The notes beneath the pieces are model-generated. The model was given only the letters and a program-made list of their open reading frames with translations. It did no database searches and had not been told where the DNA came from. 64,000 nt of DNA from Rhodohalobacter barkolensis (GTDB lineage: Bacteria > Bacteroidota > Rhodothermia > Balneolales > Balneolaceae). Location: positions 992,001 to 1,056,000 of the forward strand of contig NZ_PISP01000001.1 of assembly GCF_002834295.1 (NCBI RefSeq), read 5' to 3'. Both the position numbers and the translations under genes were made by a program. This document shows positions 10,078-19,963 of the stretch, in pieces; position 1 is the first letter of the stretch, and the number at the start of each line of letters is the position of its first letter.

Positions 10078-10776
10078 GGATGCAGGTCGCAGGTTTCAGG
10101 CTTGCAGGCTTCCCCTCTTGAGAACTTGTCCGACTACCGGCGGAGGGGATTGAGGGGTGTGTTTCTGGGTAAAACAATGGAGAAATCATTCAAATCTTAG
10201 AGGTAAAATCCAATCTCATCAAGAACACACCTCTGAATCCGTGATATAATCCTAATACAAAATATAAAATCGTAGTTCGGTCATTCGGTCCATCGTGATT
10301 CGCAATTCAGAATGATTCCGCCTCAATTTAATTCTAAGTTTAAAACCTTGCTCTCTCTTCGGCGGTGAATATTTTTGCATTTGTATTCTACAAACAGAAC
10401 ACTCCTCCGGAGTGTTGTTTTAAACACAATCTAATTATTGCAATTTGGCTCAGTGAAATGGCGATTAATTTGGAGTACTTATTGAGATCTAAACAAAATT
10501 TCGAGGTTAAACCTCTCTTAGCATAAACAAATCTCTGTCCGATAATATTCGAGACTGTAGCCTTTCATCGAAGAAAGGTTTTCTAATCGTCCCCTCTTGA
10601 GAGGGGATTGAGGGGTGTGTTTCTGGGTAAAACAATGGAGAAATCATTCAAATCTTAGAGGTAAAATCCAATCTCATCAAGAACACACCTCTGAATCCTT
10701 CGTTGGACACTTCGGATTCTGTCTCCTCTTCCCGATCAAAAACATCGGGACAGGCTCCGAGGAGATGACATACTAT
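10078..10776. repeat. Gene-free block with an exact 98-bp direct repeat
   Basis: No gene seen. Positions 10143-10240 and 10601-10698 are identical over 98 bp. Between them lies a GCCTC...TTCGGCGG hairpin (10319-10367), and at about 10401-10415 CACTCCTCCGGAGTG. A CCCGATCAAAAACATCGGGA hairpin (10732-10751) lies just downstream of the ccmF stop and could help end ccm transcription, though it has no T-run. Confidence 0.8.
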
Positions 10777-13281
10777 TTACTCTTCTTCCCTCTTCACCGC
10801 CTTCTCTCTCTCCCAGTGTCTTAAAATCGAAATGGAGAATCCGGCCATGAGCATAAACGTACCCAGCCATACGATCGAAACGAACGGTTTCTTCTCCGCT
10901 ACAATCAAAACCCAGTCCTCTTCAAACTCTTCATCAAGTCCCTCAACAGTAAGTTCAATGGTGTCGGTTTCCGGATAGATACTGCTGAAAAAGACATCCA
11001 TATCCCACCGGTCAATCTTCAACGGCGGTGAATAGGTGTAACTTCGTCCATCTTCGGTGTAAACGGCAAATAGCGGCTCAACATCGTACGCATTACCCGA
11101 TGGCGTGTGTTCAACACGAACCTGTGCCCTCACTCCAATCTGAGTATTTTCGGGCAGACTCTCCTCGCTGGCCGGTGTGAACTGCATAAATGTAAATGAA
11201 AAGGGTCCGGCATCGATCGACTCACCTTCCTTGATTTCAATTTTCTGAGTATCCTCAATCGTTGAATCCTGTTCTGCACCGGTTTGTGCCATTCGTTGTA
11301 ATCTCCGCTCCTGATCAATCTCCTCATTTCGTCCCGCAACATATTTACTGCCGGCTACATAGAGATAGACATCACTCAGCCACCCGGTTCGAACGTGGGG
11401 ATCTACCGACCAATCAATATTATCCATGGATGATGTGGTCATCATCGGATATACAACAGGATCCATATAAAATGTGTCACCGCCATCAATCGGTTCAAAC
11501 TTTAAGCGGTAGGTCTGCTGACCCGGACGTGGCGAATCGGATACGTCAAACCCTTCATAGGTCACCATATACTTATCATTGACTAGTTTAGGACGATTGA
11601 TCTCCAGTTCAAACATCTCAACCGGCTGTGTAACCGGAAATCCTTCTTCATCAAAAACATCACCCGCAGCAATTCGTGAATTATACTGCGTAGTACGTTC
11701 ATCGAGCAGCGGTTCGGTGTAGACCGATGAAGCGATAATTCCAAGCAGCAGAGCTCCAAATCCGATATGTGTGATCGTACCCCCGATTACTTTCGGGTTC
11801 TTGCGAACCAATTCAAAAAGAACCGCACCGTTACCAATAACGGCAAACCAACCGGCAAAAATGAATACCATGTAGTACAGGTTTCTTACCTCACCAAATA
11901 CGATCGAAACTACTGTAAAAATGGATGTCAGAATGAGCGGCATAATCATCTTCCCGGCCAGGCTCTCCCAGGTATGTTTTTGCCAGAACAGGTACTGCCC
12001 GATCACCGTCGCAAACGCCATGAGAATCACAATCGGCATGCTCCAGTCATTATAAAACTGAATTTCGGGTGGGGTTGGGTTGTCTACAAAAAGTCGCCCT
12101 AAAATCGGTGAACTGGTCCCGATAATGATGACAAATCCAAGGATAAAGAGCAGAATCGCTCCGGTAAAGGTCATGAACTCCTTGCTCAGAAAATCGGACT
12201 CCTTATCCACGGATGGAATCTCCCGGTATCGGTAGAGATAGAAGCCGATTCCCATAATGGTGATCACGAGAATGAAGAGCAGCAGCTGACCATAGAGTCC
12301 CAGATCCACAAAACTGTGAACCGACTGCTCGGCAAGGACACCGGATCTCGTTAAAAAGGTTTGATATATCACGGCGACGTACGCCAAAATCGCAAAAAAG
12401 AGGGAGGCTTTATGAGCGCGTGAACTTTTACGCTGAATGATCATCGCGTGGATTCCGGCCGTTCCGATCAGCCATGGCACAAGCGATGCATTTTCAACCG
12501 GATCCCAAGCCCAGTAACCGCCAAACGACAGCGTTTCGTACGCCCAGTATCCGCCAAGAAAAATGGCTGTCAATAGCGATACGTTTGCTGCGAGCGTCCA
12601 GGGCAGTGCCGGACGAATCCACTCGTGATAAGTTTTTGTCCAGAGTGATGCAATGGCAAACGCAAACGGGACCGTCATCATGGCAAATCCAACAAAGATG
12701 ATTGGCGGGTGAATCATCATCCAGGGACTTTTCAGCAGATCATTCAAACCGGAGCCGTCAGACGGTACAAAATCGGGGTTGGCCTGAATAAACGGTGCAT
12801 TCGGCATCTCCTGGGCAATAGTTCGGAAAGGTGAAGCCCCTATTTTGGTGAATCCAAAATCCCAACCCACAACCATGGAAAGCAGAAAGAGTTGAGTCAG
12901 CATCATCACAAACATCACCGGGGCGCGGTAGGGCTTTCGGGTCCAGCGGATCAGTCCCGCACCTACCAGGAAACCGCAGAGAACCCAAAGCATAAAGCTT
13001 CCCTCCTGTCCGCCATAAAAGGCTGAAAAGAGATACCGAGACTCCAGGTCAAGGCTTGTGTAGTTCCAGACGTAGTAGTACTGAAACTGATGAGTCATGA
13101 TCAGGTAGATCAATGCCCCGGATGAGATCAGAACAAAAAGTCCTTTTGCCATCCAGAGCCAGTTGGCGTAGGTTTCAAATTTCTTTTCCTCTTTGATGGA
13201 AGAGAGAGCATAGAGAATCAAGCCTGCAAATGAAACGGCAAATGCACCGCTTAAAAAGAGATTACCGATTTGTGCAATCAT
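10777..13281 (-). CDS. ccmF: Cytochrome c haem lyase subunit CcmF
   Basis: 834 residues, polytopic (about 15 hydrophobic segments) with a large soluble segment near residues 530-800 before the last membrane helix. The tryptophan-rich haem-handling motif WGGYWAWDPVENASLVPWL is present, and HPPIIFVGFAMM and GSFMLWVLCG flank it as in CcmF. CcmF takes haem from CcmE and, with CcmH, attaches it to CXXCH sites of apocytochromes c on the outer face of the inner membrane. It is longer than proteobacterial CcmF (about 650 residues), mainly through the extra soluble region. It is the last gene of the ccmC-D-E-F run, 63 bp after ccmE. ATG at 13281 starts directly before the first membrane segment. Confidence 0.93.
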   Translation of the reverse strand: MIAQIGNLFLSGAFAVSFAGLILYALSSIKEEKKFETYANWLWMAKGLFVLISSGALIYLIMTHQFQYYYVWNYTSLDLESRYLFSAFYGGQEGSFMLWVLCGFLVGAGLIRWTRKPYRAPVMFVMMLTQLFLLSMVVGWDFGFTKIGASPFRTIAQEMPNAPFIQANPDFVPSDGSGLNDLLKSPWMMIHPPIIFVGFAMMTVPFAFAIASLWTKTYHEWIRPALPWTLAANVSLLTAIFLGGYWAYETLSFGGYWAWDPVENASLVPWLIGTAGIHAMIIQRKSSRAHKASLFFAILAYVAVIYQTFLTRSGVLAEQSVHSFVDLGLYGQLLLFILVITIMGIGFYLYRYREIPSVDKESDFLSKEFMTFTGAILLFILGFVIIIGTSSPILGRLFVDNPTPPEIQFYNDWSMPIVILMAFATVIGQYLFWQKHTWESLAGKMIMPLILTSIFTVVSIVFGEVRNLYYMVFIFAGWFAVIGNGAVLFELVRKNPKVIGGTITHIGFGALLLGIIASSVYTEPLLDERTTQYNSRIAAGDVFDEEGFPVTQPVEMFELEINRPKLVNDKYMVTYEGFDVSDSPRPGQQTYRLKFEPIDGGDTFYMDPVVYPMMTTSSMDNIDWSVDPHVRTGWLSDVYLYVAGSKYVAGRNEEIDQERRLQRMAQTGAEQDSTIEDTQKIEIKEGESIDAGPFSFTFMQFTPASEESLPENTQIGVRAQVRVEHTPSGNAYDVEPLFAVYTEDGRSYTYSPPLKIDRWDMDVFFSSIYPETDTIELTVEGLDEEFEEDWVLIVAEKKPFVSIVWLGTFMLMAGFSISILRHWEREKAVKREEE

Positions 13282-13344
13282 AGATGAATCTTGTCAGAGA
13301 GTTGAATCAGGTCGGTTGAGAGGGCCAACGTATATAGGATGAAT

Positions 13345-13740
13345 TTACATTCCGGCTGTTTCTGCGGGTTCAAAATCCGGATTTTCGTTGTATTTGGACG
13401 GACACTTCATGAGCATTTCATTGGCGTAAAACACATTATTTCGCATTTCACCGATCACAACAAGCTGGGTGGCCTGTTCAAAGTTATTGGGTTTGGGCCT
13501 CGAATAGACCACGCGACGAATATTTCCATCCTCATCTTCCATATGAAATGAGAACTGCATCGTTTCGCGGGAAAATCCGTAATCGCCTGTCTTGTCCCAC
13601 TTGCCAACCACATGTGAATTGGTTCGGTTTTCAGCCTGTTCAAAATTGACATACGTACTGATACTGTTGCCAAAATTGTACATCAACAGTGATGTAAAGA
13701 TCACAATTGAAAAAATTCCGATTAATAATTTAGGCTTCAT
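13345..13740 (-). CDS. ccmE: Haem chaperone CcmE, CxxxY variant
   Basis: 131 residues: an N-terminal membrane anchor (about residues 5-22), then an OB-fold domain with YVNFEQA and VVIGEMRNNVFYANEMLMKCPSKY. In classical CcmE the covalent haem ligand is the His of HxxxY. Here the aligned site is CPSKY, so a cysteine replaces the histidine. CxxxY CcmE proteins are known from archaea and some sulfate reducers, in Ccm systems lacking CcmG/H. The protein takes haem from CcmC and passes it to CcmF, so its place between ccmD and ccmF fits. A short C-terminal tail follows the Tyr. ATG at 13740; 21 bp separate it from ccmD. Confidence 0.9.
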   Translation of the reverse strand: MKPKLLIGIFSIVIFTSLLMYNFGNSISTYVNFEQAENRTNSHVVGKWDKTGDYGFSRETMQFSFHMEDEDGNIRRVVYSRPKPNNFEQATQLVVIGEMRNNVFYANEMLMKCPSKYNENPDFEPAETAGM

Positions 13741-13761
13741 TGAATTTTTAAATTAATGCGT

Positions 13762-14052
13762 TTAAATGTTTTCGTCGCTGTCTGTTTCAGTTGATTCGTC
13801 TGAGCGTTTTGATGCTTCCAGTTTCTCTTCGAGTCCGGTTATTTTCCGATCCACACGAAACATCACAAAAAGCAGTACAAACCAGATGATCAGGCTCACA
13901 CCCAGAACCACGTAGATCAGATCGTTGGATGACATAAACTGGATTAATGCGGATGACTCCTCCGCCCCTGTTCCTTCCCAGCGATCGCCATAGCTTTGTG
14001 ATAACGTATCAACGGCGGTATTTACCGTATCTTGTACAGAAATTAGATTCAT
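13762..14052 (-). CDS. ccmD: CcmD-like small membrane protein
   Basis: 96 residues with a single membrane helix (about residues 46-68) followed by FRVDRKITGLEEKLEA, the positively charged amphipathic stretch usual after the CcmD helix. The last ~20 residues are acidic (ESTETDSDENI). CcmD stabilises CcmC and helps release holo-CcmE. The first ~40 residues before the helix are longer than in typical CcmD. Its start ATG at 14052 overlaps the ccmC stop by 4 bp, showing translational coupling. The call leans on the position between ccmC and ccmE, as sequence identity in this family is low. Confidence 0.8.
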   Translation of the reverse strand: MNLISVQDTVNTAVDTLSQSYGDRWEGTGAEESSALIQFMSSNDLIYVVLGVSLIIWFVLLFVMFRVDRKITGLEEKLEASKRSDESTETDSDENI

Positions 14053-14741
14053 GATATCTGAGCTTCTTCAGTCAATTCTTTGATTCGCTTATAGCGGTTG
14101 ATGATATCCATCATCCATATGGATAGGCCGATAAATCCAATTACGGCCGGATAAAAAATAATTCTGAGTTCCGGTGCCGTCATATCACTGAAAGCCGGAT
14201 TGCCGTCCGCTCCGGGATGCAGGCTCGGCAGCTGACGCGGGATGATGTAGAGCAGAAACGGAATGGTGGTTACACCAAAAATATTGTAGACCGCTGAGAT
14301 CTTCGCTCGTTTTTCAGGATCATTAAAAGCCGTTCGCAGAATGAAATAGGCTACAAATATCATCATGGCCAGAGCTGAAAGATTCATTCGCGGCTCGGCA
14401 AAGGTCCACCAGGTGCCCCATGTAAATCGTGCCCAGAGCGATCCGGTCAGGAGCCCGCAGATACCAAATATAAGCCCGACAGCCGTTGCGGTTTCAGCCT
14501 TGCGATCCCATTTCATCTCCTCATCATTCAGATATCGAATGCTGAAATAGAATGCCATCGTGAATGCGATCATCATGGTAAACCACATCGGCACATGCAG
14601 AAAGAGATTTCGAGCGGTCTGTTCCAGAATATCGATCTGCGGAATCTCGATCGAAAAGCCAACAATGATGACTAGTGTCATCCAAAATGCTACAATGTAC
14701 TTCCAGATCTTCAAGAGAGCGTCTGTATAATTAAAATTCAT
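14049..14741 (-). CDS. ccmC: Haem exporter/haem-handling protein CcmC
   Basis: 230 residues, six membrane segments. It contains FLHVPMWFTMM and the tryptophan-rich motif FTWGTWWTFAEPRMNLSAL (about residues 110-128), which matches the WGTWW haem-handling motif, and a later His (SLHPGADG) in the position of the second haem ligand. CcmC presents haem to CcmE. It is the first gene of the visible ccm operon. No ccmA/ccmB ABC transporter genes and no ccmG/ccmH lie within the window. ATG at 14741 is used. Confidence 0.93.
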   Translation of the reverse strand: MNFNYTDALLKIWKYIVAFWMTLVIIVGFSIEIPQIDILEQTARNLFLHVPMWFTMMIAFTMAFYFSIRYLNDEEMKWDRKAETATAVGLIFGICGLLTGSLWARFTWGTWWTFAEPRMNLSALAMMIFVAYFILRTAFNDPEKRAKISAVYNIFGVTTIPFLLYIIPRQLPSLHPGADGNPAFSDMTAPELRIIFYPAVIGFIGLSIWMMDIINRYKRIKELTEEAQIS

Positions 14742-16666
14742 GATTTTGCAGAACCTGGATAAAAGACGTCCTGCTCTTTTTCAGCATAAAAGATACAGAA
14801 AATGAATGAGAAGTTTATGAACGGGATATGAATTTTTGGGTGTTTTGGGTGGCGGTTTAAGGTATACGAAGTATGGTGTACGTGTGTGATTTTTGATGGT
14901 AGTTTGGCCAGAAGCTTCTCTACTCCGTTTAGTCGCTGTTGCTCCTTCATTTGCTCGAAGTGACGTGTTTTGTATTGAGCTGTCGGTAATAAAAACCGTC
15001 AGTTCGAGCTCCTAATTTTGCCAATAAAAAGTAGGCAACACTACTGAAGAGGCGACAAGCCGAAAGTCCCCTCTTGAGAGGGGATTTAGGGGTGTGTTCA
15101 CACAGGGCAAAAACGTCGATTCAATCCAATAAACACATATTTCACCAAATCTGTCACCGGTAGCGCAGTCCCGGTGCTTTTCCGGGACGGAGTCGAGAAC
15201 TTGGTGATAATTGAGTAACTCATTTTTTGTTAAACACCGCCTCTACCCTGCTCATGACTCTCAAATCGCTCCCTCTGTTCGGCGAGGAATTGGTTGCAAA
15301 TAACAACCCCCGGTTGAAACCGGGGGCTAATTGTATTCCACCTCTACGAGGTTAGGACACCAACACATTTTAAAATTCAAGACTCAAATCGTAGTTCGCT
15401 GTTCGTCGATCAGTCATTCGTCAATCAGAAAACCTCTTCGGAGGTTGTATATGCGAGTTTACCAACCATAACATGATGTGTCGGTTGGCCGGTAATTTAT
15501 TGCCGGATAATTGCATGTAGTCTTTCTGCCTCAGAGAGGCAGTATCTTTTTATCAAAAAGACAAAGACCCATTTACACCTGCTCCGGATGGAGCAGTAGA
15601 TGGTGTTGTTTCCACTCTAGAAAACGTGCGGGAAAACTGTGTCCAGTCTTGATGAAACGTGTCGCGCCTTCAGCGCTTTATTACAGTTAAGTTTAGTAGT
15701 CTTTTTTACAATGGTATTGCTCCTCCGGAGCAATATTGAAGACAAGATCAATCCATCGATCATTCGTCAATTAACCTATGATCGTTACCGAGTAAGAAGA
15801 AGATTAAGGGGGCTAAAATAGAAGTATTGGCCTAGAGAAATCAGCGGAAAAAGAGAGCAGACAGGAGACGAAAAGAAAAACTCACCAGCCTCTTGCAGGT
15901 TTAGTTGTAGAAAGTCAAAATTCACAGGCCTTGAGTTTTTCCGTCTCATGGCTGTGAACGCCGATGATTTTTCTCAGCCTTGATTTTTTACGTCTCTTTT
16001 GTATCAAGACAAAAGTGACAGAGGATACTGTTTGAAATGAGATCCCAGTAGTACCGCCTCTATACTATTTCACACTCCAAACCACTCTCTCTATTCGGCG
16101 AGGAGTTGGTTTCAAATAACAACCCCCGGTTGAAACCGGGGGTTAATTGTGTTCCACCTCTACGAGGTTAGGACACCAGCTCATTTTAAAATTCAAGACT
16201 AAAATCGTAGTTCACAGTTCGGTCATTCAGTGATTCGTCAATCAGAAAACCTCTTCAGAGGTTATATATGCGATCCGGTAATTTATTGCCGGATAACTGC
16301 ATGAAGTCTTTCTGCCTCAGAGAGGCAGCATCTTTGTATAAAAAAAGAAAAGATCCGTTTACCCCTGCTCCGGATGGAGCAGTAGATGGTGTGGTTCGCA
16401 TTAAAGAACGCGTGCAGGAGTTCTGTTTCCAGACTTGGTGAAGAGTGTCGCGCCTTCAGCGCTTTTTTGTTGTTAGATTTCGTAGTCATTTTTACAATGA
16501 TATTGCTCCTCCGGAGCAATATGAAAGTCAAGATCGGTTCATTGATGAGTCCTCATTCAGTAACCATTTAGGATGGTACGAAATAGATTACCTGATACAA
16601 CCTCAACGCTGGAGTTTTCCTTATTCTATCTAAAACCTAAAATAAGTTGAATTCCTGCACTGTTTT
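14742..16666. repeat. 1.9-kb gene-free block with serial hairpin arrays
   Basis: No gene supported. Two arrays (about 15235-15630 and 16053-16545) each string together eight to ten short hairpins in the same order: CGCCTC...GGCGAGG, CCCCCGGTTGAAACCGGGGG, CCTCTACGAGG, CCTCTTC(G/A)GAGG, TTGGCCGGTAATTTATTGCC-type, TGCCTCAGAGAGGCA, TGCTCCGGATGGAGCA, CGCCTTCAGCG and TGCTCCTCCGGAGCA. A long hairpin lies between them at 15829-15979. Positions 15753-16172 recur nearly unchanged at 30604-31023. Confidence 0.8.
15829..15979. repeat. Long hairpin element, copy 4
   Basis: The ends GGCCTAGAGAAATCAGCGG and CCGATGATTTTTCTCAGCC are imperfect reverse complements, and the inner arms AAGAAAAACTCACC and TTGAGTTTTTCCGTCTC pair. 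It is nearly identical to copy 5 at 30680-30830 as part of a 420-bp duplicated segment. Confidence 0.85.
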
Positions 16667-17137
16667 CTACTCCGGCTCATTTGTTGTAATAACAAAAATC
16701 ACCAATGGATCGCTGCCGCTGTTCTCCACTGCATGATAGGCCTCTCCTTTTACCGTGGTCACCGTACCTTTTCCGATTTTGAAAAACCTGGCTTCGCCTA
16801 CAGCACTGTCTTTCTCTTTATAAATGCCTTCACCATGAAGAACCACGTAGAATTCTTGCTCAATTCTGGTTCCGTGGGTATGAAAACCGACGCTGTCACT
16901 TTTACCGGGTAATATCATATATGCACCGATTCTGTTGTTTACCAATTCTCCTTTTTCAAACATCTGAAGCAGGTAAACAGTCCCGGTTCCGCCATACATA
17001 CCCTCTCTTTTGTCATATCTGGCCACATCCCTCCGGTCCGATCCATAATGGTATAGAGTGGGTTCCAAAATAGGTTTCAGTATGTTATTGAGCTCAGACT
17101 TCTCTTCGTCTGTCAGTGACTTTCGTTTTCTATTCAT
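16667..17137 (-). CDS. Cupin-domain protein
   Basis: 156 residues. The middle and C-terminal part has a single cupin barrel: PGKSDSVGFHTHGTRIEQEFYVVLHGEG (about residues 78-105) corresponds to cupin motif 1 with its His, His and Glu metal ligands, and TTVKGEAYHAVENSG (about 127-141) to motif 2 with the final His. The protein is soluble with no signal peptide. Such small cupins are often isomerases, dioxygenases or sugar-phosphate-binding proteins; the substrate cannot be inferred. It follows the kinase gene by 120 bp on the same strand and may be the distal gene of that cluster. Confidence 0.8.
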   Translation of the reverse strand: MNRKRKSLTDEEKSELNNILKPILEPTLYHYGSDRRDVARYDKREGMYGGTGTVYLLQMFEKGELVNNRIGAYMILPGKSDSVGFHTHGTRIEQEFYVVLHGEGIYKEKDSAVGEARFFKIGKGTVTTVKGEAYHAVENSGSDPLVIFVITTNEPE

Positions 17138-17257
17138 AGGATATCATCGGTTGTTTCTGCTCTGTAAATACGTTTTTTGAGTGCTTTGCAGAACCAGAGC
17201 TGTCATTCTGAACGCAGTGAAAAATCTTGCTTTAATATCGATTCACGCATATAATAA

Positions 17258-19738
17258 TTACTCAAATCCCAGACCGTGAATCTCTGCAATCTGAGCCGAA
17301 TACCGATCAGGCCGGCTTTTGAAATAAGTAAGAGCATCACTCAGGTGGCTTTCAGCTTCATCCTGTCTGTTTAGATTCCAAAGACAGATACCCAGTGTGA
17401 ACCGAGCACCAATCTGGTCAACATTGTCGTCCGGAAGAGTACTTCTCAACGCGTAGGCTCGTTCTGCATAAGATATTGCCTCTTCAAACCTCCCCTGTTT
17501 TCTGAGGGCGTCGGCTAGTCCTTTCAGAGGATAGGATAAGCGAATGTGGTCTGCAGGCAGGAGTCTCTCCCCGTGTTCCAGGCTTTCACGAATAATTGTT
17601 TCAGCCCGGCTATAGTTTGCCATTCGCAGATACACATTTCCGTAGCTTTGTAGAATACCCGATATGTAGAAATTTTCGTTTCCATACTCTTCTCTGAATA
17701 TTGCAAGAACATCACGATAGGTTTCGGCGGCTTCCTCAAGTCTTTCTGCCCCGGAATAGGCTCGTGCGGTATTAGAATGGGCTGCTAACGTGTTGAGATG
17801 AGCCGGACCAAAAATCTCCAGACGCATTTCATGAGCTTCAATAGCGTAGGGTATCGCTTCCTCAAACCGCCCCATATTCTGGTACAGGCTGGAGATGTGA
17901 TTCAAGGTAGAAGCAACCTGTTCGTGAATACCGGGATGCCGCGCCCGACTCAGCTCCAGCGATCTGTATAGGTACTCTTCGGCTTCTTCAAATTTACCTG
18001 TTCGCCTGTAATTAGTGCCCATATAAAAAACAAAATCATCATACGTCTCACCGGCTTCTTCACGATTGTTTTCATAGATCGGCTTCAACATTTTGAGTAT
18101 GGAGTCGGCCCGGGCATACTCCTGATTGACATCCAAATGGTAGGTGTAGTCAAGATGAACGCTGGCAAACTCAAGTGAGCCGGGTTCTAAATAGCGGTTG
18201 GCAAGATCAACAGCACGGTGCATCATAGCCAGACCTTCGTCGTACTTCCCGGCTTTGTCAAGAATGATGGACCGGTCAGCCAGCATATCGATATAGGTAA
18301 AACTTGTTGTGTCTTCTAGCTGCTGATAAAGCTCTACAGCTATAGAGGAAACGGAATCAGCTTGTTCATGCTCGATCAGGTTAGCATATATATTTGCCAT
18401 CGTAATCAAAAGTTCGGAGCGGGTTCTCGGGTCGTTGGCTAACTCATTATTGATGTATGCTGTACTCATGTTCACCATACCTAGAGCCGATAATTCCTCT
18501 CCCCGATTTTGCATCGGGTCAATCGATCTCAGCGAACTTCCAAGCACAGAAGCAATCCGTGTAGCCCTGAGTGCTTCCTGCTGTGCTCTCTCTGTTTCGT
18601 TTTTCAGTTCATGGGTATACACCAATACCAGAATGGTGATCGATACAATTGAAAATATTCCAATAAAGGATGCCACCCGGTTTCGATTCATCCATTTTTT
18701 CAGACGATAAAGTGGCTTTCTCGAAAATGAATACACCGGACGCTGTGCCATCCAGTCTCTGATCTCATGGCTAAGTTCAGAAACATTTTCATACCTTTCT
18801 GATGGGTCGTCCTGCATGGCTTTATCGATAATAGCACGCAACTCTTTTGAGATCGGAACAGAAGTGCAGTTCTCCTTTCTGTAATCCTTCTTTGGATGGC
18901 AACCGGTAAGTAATTCAGCTAAAATAACTCCCAGACTGTAAATATCTGAAGCTGTTGACGTTGATTCACCCCTCATCTGCTCAGGTGAAGCGTAGGCCCT
19001 GGTCATGGCCTTCACACCGAACTGTTCAGGTTCTGAATCTTCCAGAATTTGTGCAATACCGAAATCCAGCAGCTTGATCATGGGGGATTCATCATCACCG
19101 GTAACCATAATGTTATCCGGTTTCAGATCTCGATGAACAATCAGGTTTTTATGAGCATACTGAACGGCATCGATTACGTCAAGGATCAGTTTTAATTTGT
19201 CGTTTAGGGAGATCTGCATTTCTCTGCAGTATTCAAGAATATTTTTCCCCTTCACATACTCCATGGCAAACCATGGCCGTTCCTCGCCGGTTATTCCACC
19301 GTCTATCAGTCTTGCAATATGTGGGTGCTGCAGCCGGGCCAGAATGCTTCGCTCGCCCAAGAAACGACTGATCGCCTGATCCGAGCCCATCCCATATTTT
19401 ATCAGCTTAAGCGCGACAGATTGTTCAAAACCTCCCTCAGTGCGATTGGCCAGATATACATTCCCCATCCCTCCTGAACCAATCTTTTTTTCAATTAAAA
19501 AAGGGCCAACCTGAACGCCTTCAAGCGGAAACAAGTCCGAAAGATCCACATGGTCTATAGCAAACCCATCCAGTAAAGAAGTGTGATCGGAGTCGGCTTT
19601 GAGTAGAGTGATCAATTCCTCATATATGAGCGGATCATTTGTCTTTACAGTTTTCAGGCGTTCGGATCTTCGTTCCGGATCCAGATCCACGATCTCTTTG
19701 AACAAGGTGTTGATTTTCTTCCACTGGGATGCTTTCAT
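17258..19738 (-). CDS. Transmembrane Ser/Thr protein kinase with C-terminal TPR repeats
   Basis: 826 residues. The kinase domain spans about residues 78-335: glycine loop GSGGMGNVY (87-95), VALK lysine 111, HRDLKPDN with catalytic Asp 204, DFG at 226-228, and APE-like YASPEQ (249-254), so all catalytic residues are present. A single membrane helix (about 355-375) follows, then some ten tetratricopeptide-like repeats, many with the form A-x-x-Y-x-x-A-L-x-x. This is the Pkn-type plan with an outside TPR sensor region. The ECF sigma factor typical of kinase pairs lies upstream at 20526-21086, with a four-helix-bundle cassette between. Targets are unknown. ATG at 19738. Confidence 0.92.
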   Translation of the reverse strand: MKASQWKKINTLFKEIVDLDPERRSERLKTVKTNDPLIYEELITLLKADSDHTSLLDGFAIDHVDLSDLFPLEGVQVGPFLIEKKIGSGGMGNVYLANRTEGGFEQSVALKLIKYGMGSDQAISRFLGERSILARLQHPHIARLIDGGITGEERPWFAMEYVKGKNILEYCREMQISLNDKLKLILDVIDAVQYAHKNLIVHRDLKPDNIMVTGDDESPMIKLLDFGIAQILEDSEPEQFGVKAMTRAYASPEQMRGESTSTASDIYSLGVILAELLTGCHPKKDYRKENCTSVPISKELRAIIDKAMQDDPSERYENVSELSHEIRDWMAQRPVYSFSRKPLYRLKKWMNRNRVASFIGIFSIVSITILVLVYTHELKNETERAQQEALRATRIASVLGSSLRSIDPMQNRGEELSALGMVNMSTAYINNELANDPRTRSELLITMANIYANLIEHEQADSVSSIAVELYQQLEDTTSFTYIDMLADRSIILDKAGKYDEGLAMMHRAVDLANRYLEPGSLEFASVHLDYTYHLDVNQEYARADSILKMLKPIYENNREEAGETYDDFVFYMGTNYRRTGKFEEAEEYLYRSLELSRARHPGIHEQVASTLNHISSLYQNMGRFEEAIPYAIEAHEMRLEIFGPAHLNTLAAHSNTARAYSGAERLEEAAETYRDVLAIFREEYGNENFYISGILQSYGNVYLRMANYSRAETIIRESLEHGERLLPADHIRLSYPLKGLADALRKQGRFEEAISYAERAYALRSTLPDDNVDQIGARFTLGICLWNLNRQDEAESHLSDALTYFKSRPDRYSAQIAEIHGLGFE

Positions 19739-19842
19739 GGAATGATTGATTAGTGATTAAAAGATCTGTTTCACTCTTTGAGAAAAAACTGCTTATTACA
19801 ATACGCGCAAAATTATATGTAGAGTGGCGAAGTATTTTTAAA

Positions 19843-19963
19843 AAATCGCTACATCCGAAATCGGAAATCTCAAAAATCGTTAAATGAATCTTTCAATCTA
19901 TCTCATGTTCTCAAAATTTGATGTAAAGATTTTCTGATTTAGCGATTTACAGATTTCCGATCT
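19843..19963. repeat. Left flank repeat of four-helix-bundle cassette
   Basis: About 121 bp starting AAATCGCTACATCCGAAATC and ending GATTTACAGATTTCCGATCT. It matches 20400-20519 in the same orientation, best at both ends and weaker in the middle. Each copy is itself partly palindromic because its two ends share the word CGGAAATCT in opposite directions. The last eight codons of the 19939-20331 gene, including its stop, lie inside this repeat. Confidence 0.8.
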
